From positions 1 through 11,353 of the forward strand of contig JALUYN010000403.1 of assembly GCA_027012915.1 (NCBI GenBank): 11,353 nt of DNA, in the 5' to 3' direction. Below, piece after piece: positions 1 to 6,965 of this stretch; within the stretch, counting starts at the first letter, position 1, and every line of letters starts with the position of its first letter. This stretch comes from Cellvibrionaceae bacterium. Its GTDB lineage: Bacteria > Pseudomonadota > Gammaproteobacteria > Pseudomonadales > Cellvibrionaceae. Both the position numbers and the translations under genes were made by a program. The notes beneath the pieces are model-generated. The model was not told where the DNA came from. It did not search any database and was given only the letters and a program-made list of their open reading frames with translations.

Positions 1-526
1 TGCCAAGGTCGGTTTGAATTATCTCGCTCAAGGCCTGCTTGCCCGTTTTTACCTTGGGCCAAGGTGTGTCCATCAAGCCGTTGCTCAAACCGTAAATACC
101 CGGGGGGATACGCATTTTGGCGTGGCCGCGATTGGAAAAGTAGGCCAGGTGTTTGGGGCTGCCAAACAGCAGGTTATAGCCATTGTAGCGGGTTTGAGTG
201 GTCTCCAGTTGTGCTAGGTAATCGCCTAGAGCATCGCCGTCCTGTGCCTGACGCAGATAGCTGACGGGCAGCTCGCCCCGGGTGGCCATGGCTTGCTCCG
301 GGTGGATGCTGCCCGGTTCGCGGTAGTTGGTCAGCGCAGCGAAATCCCCATTTCTGTTGATACCCAGCCAGGTACCGCCTGCTGACAAATCTCTGCCGGC
401 GTAAATGGGGTCGTCATCCCAGAAAGTTGCGGGTTTTGCCGGACGCTCGAAAAACTCATCGCGATTAGCTGCAACAATCAGGGGCAGTTCGGGGTGTTGC
501 TCCAAGGCAAACAATATAAGGCACAT
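1..526 (-). CDS. NRDE family protein (TANGO2-like, DUF833), 3' end cut by window edge
   Basis: Reading the minus strand from the ATG at 526 gives 175 uninterrupted residues that run off the left edge, so the C-terminus is missing (family members are usually about 250 residues). The start MCLILFALEQHP, the motif AANRDEFFERP near residues 19-29 that names the NRDE family, and the downstream segment AGGTWLGINRNGDFAALTNYR are diagnostic of the TANGO2/NRDE family. Its biochemical role in bacteria is not established; the eukaryotic relative is linked to Golgi organisation and lipid or heme handling. Cys2 directly after the initiator Met is typical and resembles an N-terminal nucleophile arrangement, but that is inference. 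The gene diverges from the TauE gene across a 100-bp gap. The Shine-Dalgarno sequence is weak. Confidence 0.88.
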   Translation of the reverse strand, partial: MCLILFALEQHPELPLIVAANRDEFFERPAKPATFWDDDPIYAGRDLSAGGTWLGINRNGDFAALTNYREPGSIHPEQAMATRGELPVSYLRQAQDGDALGDYLAQLETTQTRYNGYNLLFGSPKHLAYFSNRGHAKMRIPPGIYGLSNGLMDTPWPKVKTGKQALSEIIQTDLG

Positions 527-570
527 GACAGTTTTAGGACCTTCAACGTTGTACCGGTGAAGAGTAGCGA

Positions 571-598
571 TTTTCAGCGGCGATGAATACCGTATAAT
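571..598 (+). promoter_or_regulatory. Sigma70-like promoter candidate for the TauE-lgt-thyA-folA cluster
   Basis: A perfect TATAAT lies at 593-598. A TTTTCA (4 of 6 matches to the -35 consensus) lies at 571-576 with a 16-bp spacer. Transcription would start near 605, about 20 nt before the ATG at 627. It is the only good -10 in the divergent gap between the NRDE and TauE genes. The -35 is weak, so strength is uncertain. Confidence 0.55.
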
Positions 599-626
599 GC
601 CGGCCACGTTTTAAGGTTCGATAATT

Positions 627-1424
627 ATGTTAACTCTGTTGTTGGTGTTTGCCGTAGTCGGCGTGGTAGCCGGACTGATTGCAGGTCTGTTTGGGCTCGG
701 TGGCGGCGTGGTGATCGTGCCAGCACTCATATACACCTTTGCCGCCTTAAATTTCCCTGAGTCGATTTTGACGCATCTGGCGGTGGGCACCTCTTTGGGA
801 TGTATTGTTGTGACTGCAACGATAGCCAGTCGCACCCATTGGCAAAAGGGCGCTGTCGATACCAGCATACTCTGGCCTCTGGTGCCGGGAGTCTTAATTG
901 GTGGCTGGTTGGGTGGCTTGTTGGCTTCCTGGTTGGCTGGCGTCGAGTTGCAGTTTGCCTTTGCCGGTTTTCTGATTTTTGTTGCTGTGACCATGTTGCG
1001 CAGTCTGGCGGCCGGTGAGCGAAAACTGCCAGGCACATTAGGGCGCGGTGTTGCTGGTACGTTGATTGGCAGTCTCTCGGCGATGTTTGGTATCGGTGGC
1101 GGTTCCCTGACGGTACCGTTTTTGCGCTATTGTGACGTACCCATGGCGCGTGCCGTGGCGACCTCTGCAGCATTGGGGCTGCCCATTGCCATCTCTGGAT
1201 TGCTGTCGTTTATGTACCAGGGCTGGCAACAACAGTCGTTGCCAGATTGGTCGTTTGGCTATTTTTACGCACCTGCGTTCCTGGGAATCGTGGTTTTCAG
1301 CGCCCCGGCATCGCGCATCGGCGCCAAACTGGCGCATCGTCTGCCTGCCGAAAAACTGCAAAAGGGCTTTGCTATTGTGCTGTTGCTGATTGCGGCTGAA
1401 TTGCTGATCAGTGGTTTGTTGTAG
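627..1424 (+). CDS. Sulfite exporter TauE/SafE family permease (DUF81)
   Basis: This 265-residue, very hydrophobic protein should sit in the inner membrane with about eight helices. Two related glycine-rich segments, GLFGLGGGVVIVPAL near residues 20-34 and SAMFGIGGGSLTVPFL near 151-166, reflect the internal duplication typical of the TauE/SafE (DUF81) family. Members are proposed to export sulfite, sulfoacetate or other sulfur-containing organic anions; the substrate here cannot be read from sequence. The ATG at 627 has a TAAGG about 10 nt upstream and a promoter candidate just before it. The gene is 21 bp ahead of lgt and probably co-transcribed with it. A DUF81 gene precedes lgt in Pseudomonas too, so this is conserved synteny rather than recent acquisition. 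Confidence 0.9.
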   Translation: MLTLLLVFAVVGVVAGLIAGLFGLGGGVVIVPALIYTFAALNFPESILTHLAVGTSLGCIVVTATIASRTHWQKGAVDTSILWPLVPGVLIGGWLGGLLASWLAGVELQFAFAGFLIFVAVTMLRSLAAGERKLPGTLGRGVAGTLIGSLSAMFGIGGGSLTVPFLRYCDVPMARAVATSAALGLPIAISGLLSFMYQGWQQQSLPDWSFGYFYAPAFLGIVVFSAPASRIGAKLAHRLPAEKLQKGFAIVLLLIAAELLISGLL

Positions 1425-1445
1425 ACCATTAAATTAGGACAACCT

Positions 1446-2318
1446 ATGTTGAGTTACCCGGAAATAGATCCCGTCGCCTTTGCAATTGGGCCGCTCAAAG
1501 TGCACTGGTACGGTTTGATGTACCTGCTGGGGTTTGCCGCGGCCTGGAAGCTGGCCATGCGCAGAGCGGCGCGTCCTCAGTCACCCTGTCGCCCCGATCA
1601 GGTGGAAGACCTGATCGTTTACGGTGCCATGGGAGTGATTCTCGGTGGCCGTTTTGGCTACGTGCTGTTTTACCACTTTGACCGCTTTCTTGAAGATCCG
1701 CTGTGGCTGCTGCGCGTGTGGGAAGGTGGTATGTCGTTCCACGGTGGTATGTTGGGTGTGATTGCCGCGATCTATGTCTACAGCCGCAAAATTGACAGGC
1801 CATTTTTTGCCATGACCGATTTTGTTGCGCCGTTGGTCCCAATTGGTCTGGGTTTGGGGCGTTTGGGCAACTTTATCGGGCAAGAGTTGTGGGGCAGGCC
1901 CACGGATTTTACGTTGGGTATGGTGTTCCCTCGTGATCCGTTGGGCTTGGTGCGTCATCCTTCGCAGTTGTATCAGGCAGCCCTGGAAGGGTTGCTGCTG
2001 TTTCTGGTGTTGTTCTGGTTCACTTCGAAACCCCGACCGCGCATGGCCGCCGGTGGTCTGTTCCTGCTACTGTATGGCAGCTTCCGCTTTACAGTGGAGT
2101 TTGTGAGGGAACCTGACAGCCATATTGGTTTTGATATGCTGGGTTGGATGACTCGCGGTCAGTTGCTGAGTCTGCCCATGATCGTTGCGGGATTGGTATT
2201 CCTTGTGTGGGCTTACCGGCGCAACATTATCGAGCATGAGTATGAGCAACAGCTGCCCGCTAACTCCGCGACTAAGGCCTCTAAAAAGAAACGCAAACAA
2301 CAAGTTGGGAAATCATGA
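1446..2318 (+). CDS. lgt: Prolipoprotein diacylglyceryl transferase Lgt
   Basis: Lgt transfers the diacylglyceryl group of phosphatidylglycerol to the lipobox cysteine of prolipoproteins in the inner membrane, the first step of lipoprotein maturation. The 290 residues match the usual length. Visible signatures are the N-terminal [11 protein letters not shown] (residues 20-30), SFHGGMLG with His99, the GRLGNF element with Arg139 and Asn142 followed by [15 protein letters not shown] near 170-178, and EFVREPD near 218-224. Hydrophobic helices fill the spaces between. The second Asn of the common GNFINGE string is replaced (GNFIGQE). The C-terminus carries a lysine/arginine-rich cytoplasmic tail (about residues 268-285). 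AGGA at 1436-1439 supports the start. The stop overlaps the thyA start by 4 bp. Confidence 0.97.
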   Translation: MLSYPEIDPVAFAIGPLKVHWYGLMYLLGFAAAWKLAMRRAARPQSPCRPDQVEDLIVYGAMGVILGGRFGYVLFYHFDRFLEDPLWLLRVWEGGMSFHGGMLGVIAAIYVYSRKIDRPFFAMTDFVAPLVPIGLGLGRLGNFIGQELWGRPTDFTLGMVFPRDPLGLVRHPSQLYQAALEGLLLFLVLFWFTSKPRPRMAAGGLFLLLYGSFRFTVEFVREPDSHIGFDMLGWMTRGQLLSLPMIVAGLVFLVWAYRRNIIEHEYEQQLPANSATKASKKKRKQQVGKS

Positions 2319-3166
2319 AGCAGTATTTGGAATTGTGTCAGCGCATTATCGATGAGGGTGTTTGGATCGAGAACGAGCGCACCGGCAAGCGCTGTCTGAC
2401 GGTTATCGACGCCGATCTCACCTACGATGTGGGCAGCAATGAATTTCCCTTGATTACCACGCGCAAGAGCTATTGGAAGAGCGCTATCGCAGAGATTCTG
2501 GGTTATCTGCGCGGCTACAGTAATGCTGCGGATTTTCGCGCCCTGGGCACCAAAACCTGGGACGCCAATGCCAATGAAAATGCCGCCTGGTTGGCCAATC
2601 CGCACCGCAAGGGCGAGGACGACATGGGGCGTGTCTACGGTGTTCAGGGGCGCAGTTGGGCCAAGCCGGACGGTGGCTCGGTGGATCAGTTTCGCAAGTT
2701 GGTGGATAACCTTAAGCGGGGTATCGATGATCGCGGGGAAATTCTGTCGTTCTACAATCCCGGCGAGTTTCATATGGGCTGTTTGCGTCCGTGCATGCAC
2801 ACCCATAACTTTTCGCTGCTGGGTGATACGCTGTTTTTGACGTCCTATCAGCGCTCCTGCGACGTGCCTCTGGGGCTCAATTTCAATCAGTTGCAGGTAT
2901 TCGTGTTGCTAGCGTTAGTGGCGCAGATTACTGGCCACAAGCCTGGAAAGGCATATCACAAGATAGTGAATGCTCACATATACGAGGATCAACTGGGGCT
3001 GATGCGCGATGTGCAGCTCAAGCGCGAGCCCTTCGCTTCGCCCAAGCTGCATATTAATCCGGACATTAAATCTCTCGAGGACCTGGAGACCTGGGTCACT
3101 ATGGATGATTTTGAGGTCGAGGGTTATCAATGCCACGAGCCCATCGCCTATCCCTTCTCCGTCTAG
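2315..3166 (+). CDS. thyA: Thymidylate synthase ThyA
   Basis: ThyA converts dUMP and 5,10-methylene-THF to dTMP and dihydrofolate in the cytoplasm. The 283-residue protein corresponds to the longer gammaproteobacterial form (E. coli ThyA is 264 residues). The catalytic cysteine is Cys160 in [10 protein letters not shown]. The phosphate- and nucleotide-binding segment [14 protein letters not shown] lies at 178-191, NAHIYEDQ (His221, Tyr223) at 219-226, and the protein ends in the typical YPFSV. The ATG lies inside the end of lgt in an ATGA overlap, with TGGGA 4 nt upstream still within lgt, so translation is probably coupled. lgt-thyA adjacency is also known in E. coli. folA follows after 36 bp and recycles the dihydrofolate made here. 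Confidence 0.97.
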   Translation: MKQYLELCQRIIDEGVWIENERTGKRCLTVIDADLTYDVGSNEFPLITTRKSYWKSAIAEILGYLRGYSNAADFRALGTKTWDANANENAAWLANPHRKGEDDMGRVYGVQGRSWAKPDGGSVDQFRKLVDNLKRGIDDRGEILSFYNPGEFHMGCLRPCMHTHNFSLLGDTLFLTSYQRSCDVPLGLNFNQLQVFVLLALVAQITGHKPGKAYHKIVNAHIYEDQLGLMRDVQLKREPFASPKLHINPDIKSLEDLETWVTMDDFEVEGYQCHEPIAYPFSV

Positions 3167-3202
3167 TTTCAGTTGGAATTAACCGTTAATCAGGATCGCA
3201 AT

Positions 3203-3724
3203 ATGAGTGCTGAAGCCTCTCTGGCCATTATCGTCGCCCAGTCGAGCAATCGTGTGATTGGTATTGAAAATCGCTTGCCCTGGCATCTGCCGGAGGATCT
3301 CAAGTACTTTAAGTCAGTGACCATGGGCAAGCCCATTGTCATGGGGCGCAAAACTTTCGAATCCATTGGTCGGCCGCTGCCGGGGCGAAAAAATATCGTC
3401 ATTACCCGACAATCCGATTGGCAGGCCGACGGGGTTGCGGTAACCCACTCGTTGGATGAGGCTCTGGCTATGGGGCGCAGTGCAGCTGCAGAGGCCAGTG
3501 TGGGCGAGGTGATGGTCATTGGCGGTGCGGAGATCTATCGCGAGGCGCTGTCTCTGGCGGAAACTTTGTACGTCACTGAGGTGGGTGCCGAGTTGCAGGG
3601 CGATGCTCATTTCCCGGAAATTCTGAACACTCAGTGGCGCGAAGTCGAGCGGTCCGAAAGCTATCCTGCCGAGTTGGATGGTGCGCCAATCAGTTACAGT
3701 TTTGTGACCTACAAAAGAAACTAG
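3203..3724 (+). CDS. folA: Dihydrofolate reductase FolA
   Basis: FolA reduces dihydrofolate to tetrahydrofolate with NADPH. From the ATG at 3203 the protein has 173 residues. Seen in sequence: the N-terminal strand LAIIVAQ, the Met20-loop equivalent VIGIENRLPWHLP, the catalytic acid Asp32 in LPEDLKYFK, the NADPH-binding GRKTFESIGRPLPGRKN (residues 48-64) and VIGGAEIY (105-112). I chose 3203 because CAGGA (3191-3195) is well placed 7 nt upstream and the family core begins just after it. A TTG at 3173 would add ten unremarkable residues and has no good ribosome binding site. The gene ends the left cluster; no convincing terminator follows. Confidence 0.95.
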   Translation: MSAEASLAIIVAQSSNRVIGIENRLPWHLPEDLKYFKSVTMGKPIVMGRKTFESIGRPLPGRKNIVITRQSDWQADGVAVTHSLDEALAMGRSAAAEASVGEVMVIGGAEIYREALSLAETLYVTEVGAELQGDAHFPEILNTQWREVERSESYPAELDGAPISYSFVTYKRN

Positions 3725-3798
3725 CGTAGTTTAAAAGCCCCCATTTTTTAATGGTGAAAAGTAGCCATTTTGAGATGAAAGAGAGGGCGGAACTGGGC

Positions 3799-3830
3799 AG
3801 AGCGTTGAATATGTACACAAAGTACGCTCT
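3799..3830. promoter_or_regulatory. 32-bp symmetric dyad, operator candidate
   Basis: The arms AGAGCGT (3799-3805) and ACGCTCT (3824-3830) are perfect reverse complements. A palindromic TGTACA (3812-3817) sits exactly at their shared centre, giving AGAGCGT-N6-TGTACA-N6-ACGCTCT. The dyad covers the -35 to -10 interval of the promoter candidate at 3805-3833, the position expected for a repressor operator. I do not recognise the regulator. Confidence 0.45.
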
Positions 3831-3833
3831 AAT
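3805..3833 (+). promoter_or_regulatory. Sigma70-like promoter candidate for the TonB cluster
   Basis: TTGAAT (3805-3810, 4 of 6) and TCTAAT (3828-3833, 5 of 6) are separated by 17 bp. Transcription would start near 3840, leaving a leader of about 370 nt before the first ATG at 4208. This was the best-spaced pair I found in the region; a TATAAC at 4138-4143 lacks a correctly spaced -35. Confidence 0.45.
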
Positions 3834-4141
3834 CCTTAACCTTAGAAATCTGCGATTCCCGCAGGCTGTTGCCCGAGCTCGGAACTATAACGTTAGATAA
3901 TATCGTTTCCGGGTTCACGGCAATTCATTTCACATTGTGCAAATGTTCTCCGCGCGAGACGTGGTGGGTGACCTTTTGTCGCTGCCGCATCTCGATTGGC
4001 AAGACGTTGTCGAGAACCCATGCCGAAAGCCATAACAACTCCGTGCTTTCACCGCGTGGCCTTGTCTGTGTGAATACAAACTAGTTTGAATTGAACCTGT
4101 TCCCGCCGTTGAGGTCTGGGTGGCAGGCGAAAGACGTTATA

Positions 4142-4178
4142 ACTGTAGCCCAGGAGTTTCCAGCTTCGCAGCTACAGT
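4142..4178. repeat. 8-bp perfect inverted repeat in the 5' leader
   Basis: ACTGTAGC (4142-4149) and GCTACAGT (4171-4178) are exact reverse complements with a 21-nt spacer. In RNA they would form a hairpin ending 18 nt before the AGAGGGG ribosome binding site (4197-4203). As DNA they could be an operator, since the left arm overlaps a TATAAC -10-like element at 4138-4143. There is no T-run, so it is not a terminator. Confidence 0.5.
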
Positions 4179-4207
4179 CACAAACCGGACCCATCTAGAG
4201 GGGAAAT

Positions 4208-4990
4208 ATGAAAACACAACAACTCAAAGCCGTAGCCCTGTCTGCTGCCTTGTCCGCAAGTATCTTTGCGGGTGGCGTCCAGGCGGAAACCTCGGTCAAT
4301 GCCATTTTGAAAGTGGGTGAATCCAAGACTGCACAAGCAGTGGCTTCACAACAGCGCATTGACAAAATTGCTGATGACACCAGCAAATTGCTGGCGGACT
4401 TCAAGGTGGTAAACAAGCAAATTGAAGGTTTGCGGGTTTATAACTCCCAGCTGGAAAAGCAGATCGCCAATCAATTGGAAGTGATCACTCAGTTGGAGGC
4501 GTCTATTGAGAACGTCACCGTTATCGAACGCCAGATTCAGCCACTGATTCTGAAAATGTTGGAAGGTTTGGAGCAGTTTGTTGAGTTGGATGTGCCCATC
4601 TACAAACAAGAGCGCCTGGAGCGCGTAGCTCAGCTTCGCAACATTCAGGAACGCACCGATATCACCGTTGCCGAGAAATTCCGTCAGGTGCTGGAAGCCT
4701 ATCAGATCGAATCTGAGTACGGCCGCAAGATCGACACCTACGAAGATACTCTGGAGATCAATGGCCAGGAGCGCGAAGTTAATATTCTCTTGGTAGGTCG
4801 TATTGCCCTGATGTACCAAACCAAGGATACCGAGCTATCCGGCGCTTGGGATCAAACTCAGCGCCAGTGGGTGCCAGTAGATTCTGCTGAATACCGCAGC
4901 GCTATCCTGAAGGGCATTCGCATTGCGAAGAAGCAAGCGTCTATCGATATCATGAACTTGCCGATTGTGGCTCCGGAGGCAGCGCAATGA
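4208..4990 (+). CDS. DUF3450 family periplasmic coiled-coil protein of a TonB system
   Basis: The 260-residue product starts with a clear Sec signal peptide (basic MKTQQLK, hydrophobic core, cleavage expected after VQA at residue 26). A long heptad-rich, glutamine/leucine-rich helix spans about residues 40-115 and indicates a coiled coil. The second half (AEKFRQVLEAYQIESEYGR near 155-173, then VGRIALMYQ near 196-204) fits DUF3450. This family is repeatedly encoded just upstream of TtpC-type ExbB genes, but its function is not established. A likely role is a periplasmic partner of TtpC, which also begins with a coiled coil; that is inference. The AGAGGGG ribosome binding site (4197-4203) is strong. 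The stop overlaps the ttpC start by 4 bp, so production is probably coupled. Confidence 0.88.
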   Translation: MKTQQLKAVALSAALSASIFAGGVQAETSVNAILKVGESKTAQAVASQQRIDKIADDTSKLLADFKVVNKQIEGLRVYNSQLEKQIANQLEVITQLEASIENVTVIERQIQPLILKMLEGLEQFVELDVPIYKQERLERVAQLRNIQERTDITVAEKFRQVLEAYQIESEYGRKIDTYEDTLEINGQEREVNILLVGRIALMYQTKDTELSGAWDQTQRQWVPVDSAEYRSAILKGIRIAKKQASIDIMNLPIVAPEAAQ

Positions 4991-6360
4991 AACTGACATT
5001 TGTAAAACGTGCGGCCGCAATTGCCGTAGCGGGTCTGATGAGCGTCAATGTGGCCGTGGCCGAAGAGAAAGCACAATCTCTCGATCAGCTGCTGCAAATG
5101 GTGAGGCAGAGCAAGATCGCGGAATCCAAGGATCACAAAAAGCGTGAGGCCGAGTTCCGTCGTCAGAAAGCCAATCAGAAGAACATGCTGAATCAGGCCA
5201 AGAAAACCAAGGCTGATGAAGAAGCACGTTCTGCCCGTTTGGAAAAAACCTACGAGAAGCAGGAGCTGGCTGTAAACGCCAAGCGTCAGCAGTTGCAAGA
5301 GCGTCTGGGTTCTCTGAAAGAACTGTTCGGACACCTGACGTCTACTGCCGGTGACCTGCGCAGCAATCTGAGCACCTCTATCGTTTCTGCACAGTTGCCA
5401 GGCCGCGCCGAGTTCCTGGATGAGTTGATTGAAAAAATGAACAGCGCTACTCAGTTGCCGACTATCGAAGAAATCGAGCGGCTGTGGTACGAGATTCAGC
5501 GTGAAACCATTGAGGGTAGCAGAGTTGTTAAATTCAACGGCACTGTAATCAAGCCCAACGGTGAGCAGGCTAATCAGGAAGTTGTACGTATCGGTAACTT
5601 CAATTTGTTGTCTGAAGGCCGCTACCTGGAATTCGTTTCCAACGGCGAAAAAATGTCTGAGCTGACCCGCCAGCCGGAAGCCAAATACCTGAGCGCTGCT
5701 TCTGATTTGGCTGGATCTACTGGTGGTTTTACCCGCGTTGGTATTGACCCTACTGGTCCTACCGGTGGTTCTTACTTGTCCGCCCTGATCAATAGCCCGT
5801 CTCTGGAAGAGCGTTGGCATCAAGGTGGCCTGGTGGGCTACATCATTTCCGCAGTGGGCGTGTTTGCCGTATTACTGGCGATCTTCCGTGCCATCGTTCT
5901 GGCCGGTGTCAGCGCCAAAGTTTCCGCGCAGCTGAAGTCCTCTGAAGCCAACACCAACAACCCGCTGGGTCGCGTGTTGAAAGTAGCTGAAGACAACAAA
6001 GGGCTGGACGGCGAAACTCTGGAACTGAAGCTGGAAGAAGCGGTTCTGAAAGAACGCCCAGCGATTGAGTCTGGTCTCAACCTGCTGAAGATTATCTCCA
6101 TGGTCGCGCCGCTGTTGGGTCTGCTGGGTACCGTAACCGGTATGATCATTACCTTCCAAGCGATCACTATCTTCGGTGCGGGCGATCCTAAGGCCATGGC
6201 CGGCGGTATCTCCGGTGCACTGGTAACTACCGTACTGGGTCTGGTTGTGGCTATCCCAACCGTGCTGCTGCACACCCTGGTTAACGGTCGTGCCAAGCGT
6301 GTTCTGCACATTCTGGAAGAGCAGAGTGCAGGCATCATCGCTGAAAACGCTGAGAAGTAG
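4987..6360 (+). CDS. ttpC: TtpC-like MotA/TolQ/ExbB proton channel protein with periplasmic N-terminal domain
   Basis: The 457-residue product is about twice the size of ExbB. Residues 1-25 form a signal peptide (cleavage near AVA-EE). Residues 30-115 are a charged coiled coil, and about 120-275 form a periplasmic domain. Transmembrane helix 1 lies near 281-308, helix 2 near 367-394 (with LGLLGTVTGMI) and helix 3 near 405-432 (MAGGISGALVTTVLGLVVAIP); the last two carry the MotA/TolQ/ExbB signature. This layout matches TtpC, which is required by the Vibrio TonB2 system. It should assemble with ExbB/ExbD in the inner membrane to couple proton flow to TonB. GGAGG (4975-4979) inside the preceding gene drives its translation. 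Codons look strongly biased to common ones such as CTG, GGT and ACC, hinting at high expression. Confidence 0.92.
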   Translation: MKLTFVKRAAAIAVAGLMSVNVAVAEEKAQSLDQLLQMVRQSKIAESKDHKKREAEFRRQKANQKNMLNQAKKTKADEEARSARLEKTYEKQELAVNAKRQQLQERLGSLKELFGHLTSTAGDLRSNLSTSIVSAQLPGRAEFLDELIEKMNSATQLPTIEEIERLWYEIQRETIEGSRVVKFNGTVIKPNGEQANQEVVRIGNFNLLSEGRYLEFVSNGEKMSELTRQPEAKYLSAASDLAGSTGGFTRVGIDPTGPTGGSYLSALINSPSLEERWHQGGLVGYIISAVGVFAVLLAIFRAIVLAGVSAKVSAQLKSSEANTNNPLGRVLKVAEDNKGLDGETLELKLEEAVLKERPAIESGLNLLKIISMVAPLLGLLGTVTGMIITFQAITIFGAGDPKAMAGGISGALVTTVLGLVVAIPTVLLHTLVNGRAKRVLHILEEQSAGIIAENAEK

Positions 6361-6371
6361 GAGAGACGCAC

Positions 6372-6899
6372 ATGTTGGCATTAATGGATGCATTGTCCGC
6401 CATTAAGGCCTTTATGGATCAGGGTGGTAATGTCCTATGGATGATCGCCGCCCTTACCTTTGTCATGTGGTCGTTGATTTTTGAACGCATCTGGTATTTC
6501 CACGGGGCCCTGAAAAAAGACGTTCAGGGCGCGTTGGACTCCTGGGAGGCGCGCTCCGAGCGCAAGTCCTGGAATGCCCACCAGGTGCGCTTTGCGCTGA
6601 TTTCCCGAGTGAAACAAAACGTGTCCGTGAACATGGACATGATCACCACTCTGGTTGCTCTGGCTCCTTTGTTGGGGCTGCTGGGTACCGTAACGGGAAT
6701 GATCGAAGTGTTTAACGTGCTGGCAGTCACCGGTGGTGGTGATGCCAAGTCCATGGCCGGTGGTGTTTCCAAAGCCACCATCCCCACCATGGCTGGCATG
6801 GTTGCAGCACTGTCGGGCGTGTTTGGTAACACTTACGTGGAACGAACCGCCGAGCGTGAAAATCAACTGCTGGAAGACCATCTGACAATGGATCACTAG
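6372..6899 (+). CDS. exbB: ExbB of the TonB2/TtpC-type system
   Basis: This 175-residue MotA/TolQ/ExbB family protein has the short form usual in TonB2-type systems (E. coli ExbB is about 244 residues). Three membrane helices are visible near residues 19-41, 91-118 and 126-156. Helix 2 carries APLLGLLGTVTGMIEVF and helix 3 MAGGVSKATIPTMAGMVAA. It should form the oligomeric proton channel around ExbD. The segment LGLLGTVTGMI is shared with the upstream TtpC, with similar DNA, showing common ancestry. GGAG at 6360-6363 overlaps the ttpC stop and lies 8 nt before the ATG. A 66-bp gap with an inverted repeat separates it from exbD. Confidence 0.94.
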   Translation: MLALMDALSAIKAFMDQGGNVLWMIAALTFVMWSLIFERIWYFHGALKKDVQGALDSWEARSERKSWNAHQVRFALISRVKQNVSVNMDMITTLVALAPLLGLLGTVTGMIEVFNVLAVTGGGDAKSMAGGVSKATIPTMAGMVAALSGVFGNTYVERTAERENQLLEDHLTMDH

Positions 6900-6927
6900 G
6901 GCTCAAAGAGTCTGGTGATTCCCTAAG

Positions 6928-6950
6928 GTCTTAACCCCTAAATTTAAGAC
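6928..6950. repeat. Inverted repeat between exbB and exbD
   Basis: GTCTTAA (6928-6934) and TTAAGAC (6944-6950) are perfect reverse complements with a 9-nt loop. The hairpin would end 15 nt before the exbD ATG. The T-run at 6960-6965 is separated from the stem by 9 nt, so this is not a standard intrinsic terminator. It may mark an mRNA processing or translation-control site. Confidence 0.5.
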
Positions 6951-6965
6951 AAGCAGATATTTTTT

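Larger units (their letters stand above)
3725..4207. other. Long intergenic region between folA and the TonB cluster; no credible gene
   Basis: This 483-bp stretch separates two same-strand clusters. Reading frames here are short and lack recognisable protein character. Just after folA there are two mutually exclusive 5-bp stems (CCATT 3741-3745 with AATGG 3750-3754, or that AATGG with CCATT 3765-3769), neither a convincing terminator. A promoter candidate with a symmetric dyad lies at 3799-3833. Downstream are a GC-rich mini-hairpin CTGCG/CGCAG (3850-3854 and 3860-3864), a 10-bp palindrome CCGAGCTCGG (3873-3882), a 6-bp stem GAAAGC/GCTTTC (4025-4030 and 4045-4050), and an 8-bp inverted repeat at 4142-4178. 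A Fur-box-quality match was not seen by eye. I recognise no known riboswitch or small RNA. Confidence 0.6.

Noticed and set aside
611..1036. Minus-strand open frame opposite the TauE gene
   Set aside because: Low-complexity shadow product; the plus-strand permease shows the family repeats and a promoter.
3173..3202. Extended folA start at TTG 3173
   Set aside because: It adds ten residues that do not look like the family, while ATG 3203 has a well-placed CAGGA and fits the DHFR N-terminus.
3741..3771. Possible terminator after folA (CCATT/AATGG stems)
   Set aside because: Only 5 AT-rich base pairs, two alternatives compete for the same arm, and the T-run is short.
3896..3901. GATAAT as a Fur box or a -10 element
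   Set aside because: The matching half-site on the other side is absent, and no acceptable -35 lies 16-18 bp upstream.
4025..4050. GAAAGC/GCTTTC stem as a tRNA or known small RNA
   Set aside because: No cloverleaf or T-loop signature, and six base pairs alone are weak.
3869..4084. A 71-codon plus-strand open frame in the intergenic region
   Set aside because: Its start is not ATG, there is no ribosome binding site, the composition is cysteine/tryptophan-scattered without domain character, and it coincides with palindromic leader sequence.
4858..5823. A 321-codon minus-strand open frame opposite DUF3450/ttpC
   Set aside because: It is a shadow of the strongly codon-biased ttpC gene; the plus-strand proteins have clear domains and ribosome binding sites.
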